In this document: positions 1 to 11,158 of the stretch, piece by piece
Numbering within the stretch: position 1 is the stretch's first letter
How the letters are laid out: each line of letters opens with the position of its first letter
DNA from: Isoetes taiwanensis
Taxonomy: Eukaryota; Streptophyta; Lycopodiopsida; Isoetales; Isoetaceae
Reading direction: 5' to 3'
NCBI GenBank assembly: GCA_021234155.1
Contig: JAJEKV010000002.1
Span: 26,529,299-26,593,298, forward strand
DNA length: 64,000 bases
Notes under the pieces: model-generated
What the model was told of the DNA's origin: nothing
Seen by the model: the letters and a program-made list of their open reading frames with translations, nothing else
The model's database searches: none
Program-made: the position numbers and the translations under genes

Positions 1-92
1 GAGGATAAAGTAAGTGATTGGACCTAAGAGCACAATATCAGAGCTAAAGGGTAGACATGCTTTAGAAAAAAAAAGTCCACAAGTGATTACTT

Positions 93-1470
93 GTTGATAC
101 TTAGATGCCTGGTTGATTCAGTAAAGGGCACTAAAAGACAAATGTTTGCTGCATTTCTTGATTTTACAAAAGCCTCTGGCATGGTCCAGAGGAGATCTTT
201 ATGGCACTGATTAGAAGAACTGGAGGTACTTATCGATCTCCAAGAGGTAGTGAAGCTTTTATATAAGAAGGTATTGGTACAACTCATTCTCTCTATCTCA
301 AATATGCCTGGACTTGGTGACAAGTAGAAGTACCAGAAGGCCCTCTCTCTCCCACATTATTTGGGTTGTTATAGAGAGTTGGACCACTCAGTATAGAGGC
401 GATGGTAATACCTTGATTGATTTCATTATTCTGCTACTTTTATTGCCGATGGCATTGTAATGCTGTCAGCAACGGCATTTGGATGCTCTTGCTTCCTTTT
501 GCGAGAGCGGTATGAAGGTAAATATGTCTAAGACGAAAGTGATAGTTTTTTATGCCAATAAGGTGGACCACTATTGTTTCTTGTACAAGGAGGAAAACGT
601 TGACATTGTGGACAACTACAAAATACCTAGGTTTGGCCCTGGACAAGAGTACAATCAGACTCAAGCTACTGAGCGAAGGGTTAATAGGAGGCTGAAGGCT
701 TTGTATGCAATGCAGCAGAAGTGCCATCAAACTGAAATCTGGAATTTTAATATGAGGAAAATGCTTCACATATTCCTAGTACAAATAGTGATGTTATATG
801 GTTGCGAAGTCTAGGGGCCAAGTCAATGGAAGCTAGAAAAAGATAGAAAAGATGCAGAAAAAGTTCTTCCATGCAGAACTGGGACCAAGTTTCAAACACC
901 ATATGATATGATGCTAGTGGAGTGTAGTATGCTACATTGCGGCTTGAAGCTCTATGTGGACTCCTTAAATATTTGTGCAAGATACAAGTTCAAGCAGAAC
1001 AAAATAGTGTGCCCCGCATGGCCTTTGCGAAAGGATGGTATACGAATATTGGGCTTTGGTGTACAAAATGGGGGGATGAATATTGCAGATCTGGACCACA
1101 ATAAGGAGAACATCAAGGGTTGGATGAGAAGGCAAGCCATGAATAAATTTAGAATACCACAGATGTTAAGAAAGAACATTACAAAAATGCCATGAATCCC
1201 AGCTGCAAGAAGTCTCATATCGAAAGACGAGAATATTGGTGAAGCTCAGCTGTATGATCAACAGAATAAGACTCACTTCAAACCACTTGGGGGCAAAGAT
1301 TATATGCTGGGCAAAAATGCCATACGAGCTTACATGCTGCGAGGTTTGTAAGGCAAGAGAAGTAAAAAATGAAGGACATGTTATTCTAATGTGTCCTGCA
1401 TACCAGTATATCCGAACGAAATTTGAGATACATGTAACTTCATTGGTGCATTTCTTTGAGCTCCTCTAGT
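93..1470 (+). mobile_element. Decayed LINE ORF2 relic (RT to C-terminal zinc finger)
   Basis: Plus-strand translation gives broken but recognisable non-LTR reverse transcriptase. Near 140-200 there is MFAAFLDFTKAS, the motif A region (usually FVDFTKAFD) with the second catalytic-region residues decayed. At 479-814 follows the post-catalytic RT and thumb region (LDALASFCESGMKVNMSKTKV, then ERRVNRRLKALYAMQQKCHQ and MLYGCEV). At 1236-1469 lies the C-terminal cysteine-histidine finger (CEVCKAREVKNEGH, then CPAYQYIR). The same order and motifs occur in the LINE at 55995-61008, so both are copies of one family. The catalytic YADD box is not readable and there are many stops and frameshifts, so it is dead. 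The limits are approximate and the 5' part is outside the window or lost. Confidence 0.75.
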
Positions 1471-2201
1471 CCATTTTTCTTGTAGAGGTTATAATAGATA
1501 AGGGACAACAACATTCTAAATCGCAAATCACTCAGAGACACTAATGACCTTGATTTTGAGGAAGAGAGCTCTAATATGTTTTCACTTGAAGACATATTGG
1601 ACGAACTAGCCTATGATGTTAAATGTACGTTGAGAACGTCTTCTGGATCTGATGATCTCACAAACGTGATAATAAAGATTTTATTTCCCTTCCCTCCTTC
1701 CCTCCCTCCCGCTATCCTGTCTATCTAGCATAGATTATCCCGTTTCAATTGCCATAACCTCCCTTTGAGTTATAAGCAATGATGTTTCTATATCTATATT
1801 AGAGACTCAATTTCTTGAAGCATCTTAGCAAGGAAATCAATTTAGATTTCTTTTGCTTTTCTTGCCACCTGATCCTGCTTCCTTGTTACATTCGGAGTCA
1901 TGCACATATTACATTGTCCCATTTAGTTGTATACATGTTAGTAGTCGTAACATGTGCATGACTCCTAACATATCCATAACATGTTCCACTTGTTGTAGCA
2001 GTCTCAGTCATGTCTCGTGTAGATACATGAATATCTACAACTTTCTATTCATTCTTTGCTTCTATAATAATAGACCCCACTTAGTGTTCATCTTGCTAGC
2101 TTCTCCCTGGATGATCAAAATAGATTCCATTCCATTTCTCCTATATTAGAAGGAACAACAACCTCCACAACGTCCTCTTAATCATTGCTGGCCATTTTCA
2201 G
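1471..2201. other. Gap with no recognisable gene
   Basis: AT-rich sequence. I see no coding motif, no repeat end and no RNA gene. It could contain the decayed 3' end of the preceding LINE, but no clear tail repeat is visible. Confidence 0.4.
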
Positions 2202-2206
2202 CTTCA

Positions 2207-2437
2207 TGATAGAAAACAGAAAACAGAGAGACAGATATCAAGAATAGATGCTGGTAGATCGAGGAGGAAAACGGTTGAATGGGGCCCCAGCAGAAAGTAG
2301 CCATGAATATATAAATTTGTATTATGAAGGTGTGGCGGTTTGGGTGGGTGATCCAGCAAGCGTCACACATTTGCTTAGTGACTCTTGATCGGCGTCCTCC
2401 ACTTATGCGGTGAGGATGTGAGATCATTTTCTCAACA
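2207..2437 (-). repeat. LTR copy C (outer 3' LTR)
   Basis: Minus-strand copy starting TGTTGAGAAAATG and ending CTATCA. It is preceded on the minus strand by the polypurine tract AAGGGGAG (2438-2445) and followed by CTTCA, which matches the outer flank of LTR copy A. Confidence 0.8.
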
Positions 2438-2887
2438 CTCCCCTTGATGCGGCATCAGAACGAACAAGATATTCAAACAACTCCCCCTCAAATTGCGGTG
2501 CAGTCTTACTGCTGCTATAGCTGCAACAAACCCAGCGTGGTTCTTACGGACCAATTGGTTTTGGATCTCTCTGAGGGATGAGTAAGTAAGCAAACAAATG
2601 GAGTCTTTAGCGCCATCTTGAATGTACACGCTTGAGCTTCATCTCCTCTTGCTACAAATTCTTCTGACATCTAATACCACAAGCCGCAGATGCTTCACAC
2701 ACTTGCCCATTTTTCCTTATCAGATGTCATCTGACATCAGGATCTTCTTCTGGATGGATTGATATGGGAATGGCATAAATAGAATAGGCCCTTCTACGGT
2801 CGAGCTCGTCCTCCTCATTGCCGACCTGATCTTTGGCGTCCTCCATTCTTCAAACGCGAATTTGCGAATTTCGACACGGGCTCGTCA

Positions 2888-3112
2888 TGATAGAAAACAG
2901 AAAGCAGGAGAGGCGGATATCAAGAATAGATGTATTGAATCAGGAGGGAAAACCGGTTGGGCGAGGCCCCAACAGCCATGAATATATAAACGTATTGTGA
3001 AGAGGTGTGGCCCGGTTCGTTGGATCGATCCAGCCCAAGCGTCCGCGACTGCTTGGTGACTCTTGATCAAGCGTCCTCCACTTATGCGGTGAGGATGTGA
3101 ATCATTTTCACA
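2888..3112 (-). repeat. LTR copy B (middle LTR)
   Basis: Minus-strand copy starting TGTGAAAATGATTC and ending CTATCA. The purine tract GAGGGAGGG lies just before it on the minus strand, as for a 3' LTR. The sequence after it is not a primer-binding site, and its flanks (CGTCA and CCCTC) do not match each other. Confidence 0.75.
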
Positions 3113-4737
3113 CCCTCCCTCAAACCAACAACTTCGGCCATATGGTCGAGAATCAGCTTCATATCCTCGAATCTGGTCCTTCTACATCTTCCTAATCTTC
3201 TTACGATTATTCTTGTTCTTGAATCTTGTAGGAGAAATTCTTCTCTTCATGTGTGCTGGTGGGATATTTCCAATAATATTCACCGGCTTAGTTTATGAAT
3301 AAATTTTTTATTCTTTGCCTTCTAGAATTAGTTGAACCATTTCATGATCATCAGCAAAGTCATAACAAAGATCCCATAAGTCGATTTCTCTAAACGCGTG
3401 CCAAAGGGAGTGAGGTCTTCTTCCATGTTTGCATTTAGATTGCTCACATCATCTAATCTTCCCTCCCTTGAGCATCTAAAACTTATGCCATTTCTTTAGA
3501 AATCAAATGAATACCTTTAGAACAAGCGTCTTCAATGTGATCTTGATTTGCAGCTGGGATTGTAGACCCTCCCTTGATATGAGGATCTCAAGCGTCTACT
3601 TGTGCATGACATCATTAATTGGCATGTGGGCTGTATTATGTTCTGTAATATGGTGGTATTCTTGACGCCTCTAATTTGAACCCATCTGCTTTGTTCTTCA
3701 TGATTAATTCATGCTTTGTCTTGAATTGCATATTGAAGTGCAGCCACACACCTTAACGACTTTAGTAGCAAATTTATCCTTGCATATTACTGTGCTTTTC
3801 TCCAGGTCTTCAATCTGAGCCTTTGCAGTCCTCCCAACTTCATTTGAAGCAATGCCATAACCACGGTATCCTTCTCAATGTCACGGATGCTTCTTCACCG
3901 TATTGTCATAATGCAGCGAGAATAAGATTTGAAGCCGATCTACGTATTATAAGATTTGCTGAGCAATGGAGTGCGTGATCACAATGCCATTATCCACCTG
4001 CATAGGTTTCTTTGATGGCATTTACGCATTGAGTGCTAAGTGCGTAATCCGTGCCTCTTTAACTACATCTTGTCTGGCCAGCTGACAATAAAAATCTTTG
4101 AGCATCTCCTTGTTTTCTACAAATTTCCTCTGTAATAATTCATTAGAACCATCCGGCAGCATTATCTTGACCTTGCGAGAGATGTCTCTATGCTCTCTGC
4201 CTCATTTTTCAAATACATGCACTTGGAAACCGTGAAAGTTTGAGCCTCTCCAATAATCAGAAAGTTACGCCTTTTCTTCCTCAATGGGTCGAATTTTTGG
4301 GACATCAATCCGTCCTCTATAACTCCAACTTCATAGGCCCTGTTCTTGGCTTCTATGGCCTCGTAGTCTTGGCTTCATCAACAGATTCAATAGTGGAGGA
4401 TTTTCTCCATGTGGAACACCACTTTCGAATTTGAGAGTCGGTCGTAAATAGATGTGGAGGCTGGTGAACCAGACCAGAAACTTGTCGGGTGGGCAGCTCA
4501 CGGGAAACCCGGACTAAGGGAGATCTTGAGCAATTTGGCTCTTCAAGCGTCAACATCTGGCTGCACCATTGCTTTGCATCGCGAATCATGCACCATTTCA
4601 TTTATCTCAAACTTATGGAATGGGCAAAGCCTCCCGTCTATTCTACTTTCTGCTTCATTTGAATTTCTTGGGCATGGCCTCATCTTCGCGTACATCAATA
4701 GCTTCAACTGCAATGCTAATTTGCGAGCATCGAATTC

Positions 4738-5244
4738 TCACCTCCTTCCTACCGGCCTGCCAATTATGCGGCACCTCGACTGCACTTGCAGAGCTTGAGG
4801 CTTCATTTTGAATCGGGCCATACGTCTTGGCACCATAACTATACCACCATTTGGGCTAATGCAGCTTTGCAAGGCCGGTTCTATATTCATCAGCAGGTTT
4901 CTTGTTTGTTTCTGATTGGGGCTCTGCTTAACCCCATCACGTAAGCAGCAATGGAGTGCGACATTGATTTGGTCTTCTGTTGCATTTGCAAAGACCGCCC
5001 CTTCAAAACCAGATTTGGCTTCTGCAACCTCTTCGACTCCATCTGCATATTGTGCGCCATCTGCAGATGATTTCTTCGCCCATACTTCATCTTCTTCCGG
5101 ATTACAAGCCGTAATAGAAAAACAGGCCATTACGGTTTTAGTTTTCAAAGTGAGTACCTTCAAGCTTTTCTTCAAAATCTTCATCGATTTCTTCTTTCTG
5201 CGTTTCTTCAGTTGGGGAGGGGGCTCCCCTACTTCATCTCTCAT
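4738..5244 (-). CDS. Internal ORF of the three-LTR element, unknown product
   Basis: A 168-residue open frame begins just inside the primer-binding site, where gag normally starts. The N-terminus is strongly basic (KKRRKKKS near residues 13-20), followed by an acidic stretch near EEDEVW. No zinc knuckle or capsid motif is visible. Downstream, between 3.1 and 4.7 kb on the minus strand, are further broken open segments with lysine-rich, possibly helical sequence. It may be a derived gag, a captured host fragment or chance. Confidence 0.3.
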   Translation of the reverse strand: MRDEVGEPPPQLKKRRKKKSMKILKKSLKVLTLKTKTVMACFSITACNPEEDEVWAKKSSADGAQYADGVEEVAEAKSGFEGAVFANATEDQINVALHCCLRDGVKQSPNQKQTRNLLMNIEPALQSCISPNGGIVMVPRRMARFKMKPQALQVQSRCRIIGRPVGRR

Positions 5245-5300
5245 TATTATTGCGTCCCAGGATCTTCACATAAGCTCTGATACCATGATAGAAAACAGAA

Positions 5301-5312
5301 GCTCTGATACCA
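5301..5312 (-). other. Primer-binding site, tRNA-iMet type, duplicated
   Basis: The minus strand reads TGGTATCAGAGC directly after the LTR, the standard primer-binding site matching the 3' end of plant initiator methionine tRNA. A second copy lies at 5274-5285. The two are part of a 27-bp tandem duplication (5274-5300 and 5301-5327) that also includes the last bases of the LTR. Confidence 0.85.
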
Positions 5313-5539
5313 TGATAGAAAACAGAAAACAGAGAGACAGATATCAAGAATAGATGTATTGAATCAGAGGAAAACCGGTTGGACAGGCCCCAACCGTAGC
5401 CATGAATATATAACTGTATTATGAAGAGGTGTGACGGTTTGGGTGGATCGATCCAGCCCAAACGTCACCTGACTGCTTGGTGACTCTTGATCAGCGTCCT
5501 CCACTTGTACGGTGAGGATGTGAGATCATTTTCTCAACA
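5313..5539 (-). repeat. LTR copy A (5' LTR)
   Basis: On the minus strand it begins TGTTGAGAAAATG and ends TTCTATCA, giving the TG...CA termini of an LTR. It is followed directly by the tRNA primer-binding site, which makes it the 5' LTR. Confidence 0.8.
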
Positions 5540-5544
5540 CTTCA

Positions 5545-6227
5545 TGCCAAGAATGCCTATTAGATAAGCAGTATCTTTCTCTAAATCCAACTTAAACTTG
5601 CCAATAAGCGTTACCTCTCACTTTCTGATCCTCAAAGATATGAATCTTAATCATTAATCACCATACCAGAATGAATCAGTGACAAAGCTCATCCAATTCA
5701 TCTAAAGACTTTCTGATTCTCAAAGGTATGATCCTCAATCATGTTCAAAGAAGAAAGAGATATGCTCCAATATCCAAGATATCTTAAGGAAAGAGCTGGG
5801 TTTCTACTCGTCCATTAAAAAGCTTATAAAAAGAAAAAGAGGTCCTGCACAGACTAATCGCAGATTGCAAAACCAGTGCTAAACGCACTGTATAAGCATA
5901 ATAATCCAACAGATTATAAGCATGATCTTATATAAATGTATCTGCTTTTTAAATTCCCTAAAAAAATTGATTAGGTTTTTGATGCTGGACTGAATGATCA
6001 CATAAAGGTTTGCCAAAGTGTGAACAGAAATTTACACATGCGTTACATTGAATTGAAATGCATCAAAATAGATGAGACTAGATAAAGAATAGTTGCATAA
6101 ACTGATTGTAAATGGTATTAGAACAATAACAAGGAAAATTTCTGTTGCAAATATTCCATTAAAATATTTTTCCAATAAAAACATGGAATCAAGGTGGAAA
6201 GAATGAATTAAATGGTTGACTGGCAAG
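5545..6227. other. Gap downstream of the mannanase gene
   Basis: No gene seen. The part next to the mannanase stop codon should hold its 3' untranslated region on the minus strand; AT-rich stretches at 5.9-6.2 kb could supply polyadenylation signals but none is certain. Confidence 0.3.
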
Positions 6228-7772
6228 TCAAGGGTCAGCAAGAAGACCAAGTTTGGTAGACTGACCACGAATAAGGCTGGCAATGGAGGAGTCCTTGGAG
6301 AGGACAATTTGGAAGCCATCGTTCCAAGAAGGGTCAATTTCATCAGCAAAGAGCTGCCATAGCAGAGATCCAGCACTGGGCAATCCTTTCTCAGATGCTG
6401 CAGCAATTCCAGCATACACAGTGGAGAAGAATGCCGCCCTATGACCAGCTTCATACCCCGACGCCCGCTCCGACTTGCCGAACTCCGCAAACATGACCAG
6501 CTTCTTCAGCTTCGTTCCGGCACCCTGCGCATGGTTCTCTATCCACTTGCTCACAAATATCAGCTGCTTTTCAAATGTCTCTCCAGGTATCCTGCAAGCA
6601 CCCAAGACATGGTCAGATCATGTCTGATAGGCTCTTGACCAAGTCTGCTCGAATTTGAATTTCCTTGACCTGGTCAACTTACCAATTGTCAGGATAGATG
6701 TGCGCTGTTGCAAAGTCAATCTCAGGAATCTGGTTGTTTCTTATAAAATCAGTTCCCAGATCCTCGCTCCAGCTTCCTGGGCTTGAACTTGAAGGATTTG
6801 CCTTGCTGTAGAATCCTTCTAGCCCAATTTCTAGCAGATGATTTGCGTCAATTGACTTCACATGGGCTGCCATTTCTGTAATCCATGACTGTAACACAAA
6901 AAAATAATCTCAAAGTCAGACAAAAAGATCAGATCCCAAAAATTGATACACCATTTATTATAAGAAAAAAAAATTAGTACGTGAAGAGTATCTCCAGATG
7001 AATCAGTTGTACGGGGTTCATTGATCAGCTCCCAAGAAAAAATTGTTGGATCTTCTTTGTAGGTTAAGCCTGTGATGGTGTTCTTTCTGTTCAAGATCAT
7101 CTGCAAAGGCAAAATGTAAGAATTTGTGACAATGGACATGAGGCATAAGAAGTCAAGGTCAATGGAAAAGAACCCAATACCGCGATATATTTCTTGTAGT
7201 AGAGCTTGATGGTAGCGTCTTTATAAAAATCATCATCCGAATTAACACTGACACCACTTTCTTTAGCCCATTTAACGTATTGGGGTCTGCCTCCAAGGTC
7301 ACCGTAATTGTTCACAAACGCGAGGATGAGTCTGATATTGTTTTTGGATGCTTCAGAGACGACGAAGTCCAGGCCCTGCAACAGATAAAAGATCAAATAA
7401 AAAATTAAGCGATACATTTTTGGGTCAGGAAATGTGTGCCATTGCAGGATTTGAGTTGCAGACCTGGAGAGCTTTTTCGTCGTAGACTCCCAAGGAGGTT
7501 TGCATGGCGTTGTAGCCTCCATCTCTGAATGCCCAAGTTCTGGCAACATTGAGGCCAACTCCGGCAGCCTGGCGCAGAAATTTGCTGACAATGCTGCTGT
7601 TTTGGAGGGCAATATAAGGCATCCAATATGCGTTGAATCCATTGACGGACAAAGAAGATCCGCCAACGCTGAACGACGTGGGCGTACACTTCACAAATTC
7701 ATCGCTCGCTGCCCACCCATTGCTCGCCAAAATCAGCACCACTATCGATCCAAGCAATCCCGCACAACCCAT
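6228..7772 (-). CDS. MAN: Mannan endo-1,4-beta-mannosidase (GH5), five exons
   Basis: Secreted endo-beta-mannanase that cleaves beta-1,4 links of cell-wall (galacto)mannans. Exons on the minus strand are 7464-7772, 7181-7375, 6981-7100, 6683-6888 and 6228-6591, all with GT-AG introns of about 80-90 bp; together they encode 397 residues. The chosen ATG at 7772 gives a short hydrophobic signal peptide ([17 protein letters not shown]); an in-frame ATG 30 codons upstream (7862) would bury it. The GH5 acid/base glutamate is in WELINEPR (about residue 196) and the nucleophile glutamate is in FAEFGKS (about residue 313). ARTWAF and [10 protein letters not shown] are other family landmarks. The length is near the roughly 400-450 usual for plant mannanases. 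No stop or frameshift is seen, so this is probably a working gene. The promoter should lie between 7773 and about 8110. Confidence 0.93.
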
Positions 7773-8222
7773 CTCCAAATCCGACCCCAGACCCCCAACT
7801 GTTTTCAGATTTGAACCCAAATGGAGTGCTCCCTTTGCCGCTGTTGCACCTTGAAGCTTCAATCCATTTCGCGATTCCCAGATGGGTTTTTAAATTCGAA
7901 TCCATCGTATTGCATGGCACGATTCAAGGTGCATTTATGTCTTAATTTCTGAACTTCCGGTTAGATTACTGCCTAATACCTGCATTTGCGATCATAGGTA
8001 GGTAGTTGCTTGAATTGTGGGCATTCAACGGTTTATTGTTCGCTCGCAGCATTTTTCACGGTCAAAACTTTTTTTTTCCCTTTTGTTTTTCTCCTGGTTG
8101 ATTGAGTTTTCAAAAACGTAAACAACGGGGAGGGCTTTTTTCCTCCTGGATTCTTGTTTTTGTTTCCTCGGTGGAAACTTCTGTTGGTGGCGGGGCTTAA
8201 GCGGCGCCGCCAGTATTGTTTA

Positions 8223-8350
8223 TTCAGAAAATTTCACTATTGTTTACAATTCCATTGCAATTCAAAGTTTCACTATTCCATTGCAATTCAAAATTTCACT
8301 ATTCCATTGCAATTCAAAATTTCGATCCCATTACAATCCAAAATTCTGAA
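8223..8350. repeat. Short tandem repeat, about 26 bp unit
   Basis: About four imperfect copies of a unit containing CACTATTCCATTGCAATTC and AAAATTT in direct tandem. It lies just inside the left inverted repeat of the tyrosine-recombinase region. Confidence 0.65.
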
Positions 8351-8396
8351 ACTGTGAATTCCAGATAAAATCCAAAATTTTAACAGCTGAAATTGT

Positions 8397-10610
8397 TCAT
8401 TTGGAAACTTTGTTGCAATTCTGAAGGACACTAGCTAATCCAGAAGCATCTGCAAGTGAAACAATCACACATTGATTCAATGTTGCACCAGCAAAAGATT
8501 GGCCACCAGAGTTGTTCATAGTTGTCTGCGTTCGACATAACTCAGGATGAGCATTGAAGACGGCATCCCAGAAATTATCATCATCATTCTCGTAAACAAT
8601 GGGTGCTTCATTTCCTGCAACTGTAAGCTCACTATGCTGCACAGCCAAGCTAGTATCTGTACCATGTTTATCTGCTACAACATTTCCTATTACATAAAAA
8701 AACAATGAATCACTAACCTGTTTCAAAAAAGAAAAAATAAGAACAAAAATACTAACCTGTTTCAATAGGCGACTTATTCTCCTTTCCTTCCAGACCAGAG
8801 ACAGCAGAAGCAGTTTTCATTCTATTACCTGAAAAAAGATAACATGTTATTGTTTACATAACAAAAAGCAGCAATTGAAAGACAAATAAAGAAAATAAAT
8901 TACCAGAATTGACATTCATGTCAGTCGACTGCTGCAACACTTTAGATGACGATGAACCAAGAAATTTTGACTGCTGTTTCTTCATTTCTTCCTTAAGAAC
9001 ATCCTCGTACATCCTCAATGTGCCATCATCATTATACGGACGAGCATTAATATTCATAGCTGCATTCACCTGAATATCTGTAGACCTGTCATACCTGCAC
9101 AACACAATAAATCAAGCATGAGTATATACTAAATGAAATAAATTGAAAAAAACTAATTAGACTTACTTCTGATACGACTCGGTAGTTCTATGTCCAGTAA
9201 CCAGCTTCCCAACTTCTGGAGGTACACCAGATAATCGACATCCGAAAGTGACAGACACCCTCCCACTCTTGTTTGACATTTCAAAGATCAAGGACCTTTC
9301 CCATCGCCTTCAACCATGATGTCAATTGATTCTCGACCAACCCCGGTCTTCCCATACCATGCCTAAAAAGAAATCAATGTCGAAAATAAACAACAAAACA
9401 AAATAAATAGCAAAACTTAAATGCTTACTTCTCTAGGCCTCATCAATTGGTCAAGAAAAATAAAGGTCGAGGTCTTTGGAGACTCCTTGGCGGGTAAATG
9501 ACGAACATATTGTTTATATGTGACTAGAAAATCCTCCTCCTCATAACTCCATATAGGAGGTCTAAAGTGAGAAGGATCGAATCTAGTAATTGTGGTACCC
9601 CAATTCTTGCTTGTTCTTTCATTATAGAGCAAAAACTCACTCGAGTTTATCGGACTCAATGGTTAAATCAACATCCATTACATTCCAAACCTCACCAAAG
9701 AGCTCTAATAGCAAACCTTGAACACAAATAGAAACAGAGCCTCTTCCTCGACCCCTACTATGAGATATTTCATAATCATAATCATTCAATAGGTCCATTT
9801 CGGTCCTAAAGGATAAAAAACGGGGCTTTCTTTCCTCTAGTGACAACTCCACCAACCTAGATCTATCCAAGCTCCTATAAATGCAAGCCTAGACCTAGTA
9901 AACACAGGATCATGCAAAATATTGAAAGGAATAACGTCCCTTTGTCTTTGTTTCTTTGCAATACTAGCATCTTGTTTCTTCCTTATCATTACGCCAAACG
10001 CCTTATAAAAGGCAGTTCAAGCTACAAAAAAAACAAAACAGAAAGTCGAAATACGAAAACAATTAAAAGACAAAAAAAAAAAGTAAAACTTCGTTGATGG
10101 AGGATATAGCGAGACCATTTCTCTTCTTCACTTGAATCATAAACCTCACAAGCGGACTATCCAACTTAATGTGAGGAATATCCTCGATAGGAAATGAAAC
10201 ATCTTCTCCAACCCACGCCCTCCACTTATCAAACTTCTTTCTGGCCCACTGACTTACCCTAGAGTCTTATCCTTACCTCCTCCTTCAATCTCCTTTAACA
10301 TTCTCTCATCTAAAGCCATAAACTCTTGACATTCATCATCCTTCACGTCCGGTTCAACAAAATCCACATGAAACCGGTCTTCCTTTGCCACACTTTCCAT
10401 TAAGTCCCTAACATCATCACGATTCTGGTTTGCAACCACGAGAATCCAACTCGTTCCTGTTTCCTCCCTCTGAGAGGTCTTCATCCGCATCAAGAATGGC
10501 AAAAGATGGTCTCCAGCCCCAATGCGATCGACTAATGCTTGCATGCAAGCTAAGGAACAACAAAAACACAATCGAACCTGCTTTCCTCGCCATAGTGTGC
10601 ACAAGCGCAA
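8397..10610 (-). pseudogene. Tyrosine recombinase (Crypton/DUF3504-like), broken
   Basis: Several minus-strand segments fit a eukaryotic tyrosine recombinase in N-to-C order. Near 10.1-10.26 kb is VSQWARKKFDKWRAWVGED followed by LVRFMIQVKKRNG, resembling the N-terminal DNA-binding part. At 9417-9659 is a middle region (PPIWSYEEEDFLVTYKQYVR, then FIFLDQLMRPREV). At 9165-9300 is the catalytic part: SNKSGRVS, GVPPEVGKLVTGHRTTESYQ and KYDRST, where KSGR can stand for the HxxR box, GHR is the second histidine box and the following Tyr residues are nucleophile candidates. The C-terminal tail runs to about 8397. Gaps could be introns or decay; several stops are present. A host-domesticated gene is possible but the breaks argue for a relic. 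Confidence 0.5.
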
Positions 10611-10659
10611 GAAAAAACCAAAAACACATTAGAAATTTATAAAGAACACTAAAAGTAAA

Positions 10660-10920
10660 AAATTACCTTCGAAAACTCAAGAAACTTCGCCCGAAGACTC
10701 AAGAACTCCCAAGAACTCGTCCCAAGAACTCCGAACTTCGCCAAAACTTCGCCCGAGAAAGTCGCTAGAACTTCGCCCGAACTCCTCGAACTCCTCGGAA
10801 TGCCGAACTTCGCCCGAACTCCTTCAAATCCAAAAAACTTGAAGCCGACGACGATGATCGCCTTTGCACAACTTCGCCGGAACTCAAAACAACTCGCCGA
10901 ACTCAAAACTCAAGAAAGCT
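10660..10920. repeat. Degenerate GAACTTCGCCCGAA repeats
   Basis: Imperfect direct repeats built from AACTTCGCCCGAA and AACTCC(T/C)CGAAC, in a region richer in GC than its surroundings. They lie upstream of the tyrosine-recombinase relic on its coding strand, so they may be part of its control region. Confidence 0.5.
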
Positions 10921-11158
10921 TCAAAGCTCGAAATGCGAAAAAATCGGCATCAAAATGAAGCTAAGGGGATGGCGCCACCGTCAAGCTACTACGGGCGAGG
11001 CGCCAATGCACGCCTCGAAAAATGACTCCGAGCTGCCGGAGTTACGCCATCGCCAAAGCTTGAGCTCAAAAGAAACAGGGGCCCATTCATGCAAAAAAAT
11101 CCACGTCGGCGACACGTCAGCGCCACCTCGGAAAAAAGCCCTCCCCGGTTGTTTACGT

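Larger units (their letters stand above)
2202..5544 (-). mobile_element. Small LTR retroelement with three LTRs, CTTCA target duplication
   Basis: Three copies of a 225-231 bp repeat lie in the same, minus, orientation: 5313-5539, 2888-3112 and 2207-2437. Each starts TGT(T/G) and ends TATCA on the minus strand. A primer-binding site complementary to initiator Met tRNA directly abuts the first LTR, and purine tracts abut the two downstream LTRs. The pentamer CTTCA sits immediately outside the outermost LTRs (2202-2206 and 5540-5544), so the three-LTR structure is one insertion unit. Internal regions are 3113-5312 and 2438-2887. No protease, integrase, RT or RNase H motif is readable, so the element is non-autonomous. 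The LTR-internal-LTR-internal-LTR order fits unequal recombination between copies; a nested solo LTR is less likely because the middle LTR has no matching flanks. Confidence 0.8.
8116..11158 (-). mobile_element. Candidate tyrosine-recombinase element bounded by inverted repeats
   Basis: A 28-bp segment at 8116-8143 (ACGTAAACAACGGGG then AGGGCTTTTTTCC) is matched in inverse orientation at 11130-11158, with one extra base. Near each repeat there is also a second shared motif, TGGAAACTT with GGCGCCGCC, but not in the same order. Between the repeats lies a decayed tyrosine-recombinase ORF on the minus strand and a GC-rich region at 10.66-10.92 kb. The boundaries of the real element, and whether the repeats are termini or two separate small insertions, are not settled; no clear target duplication was found. 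Confidence 0.45.
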
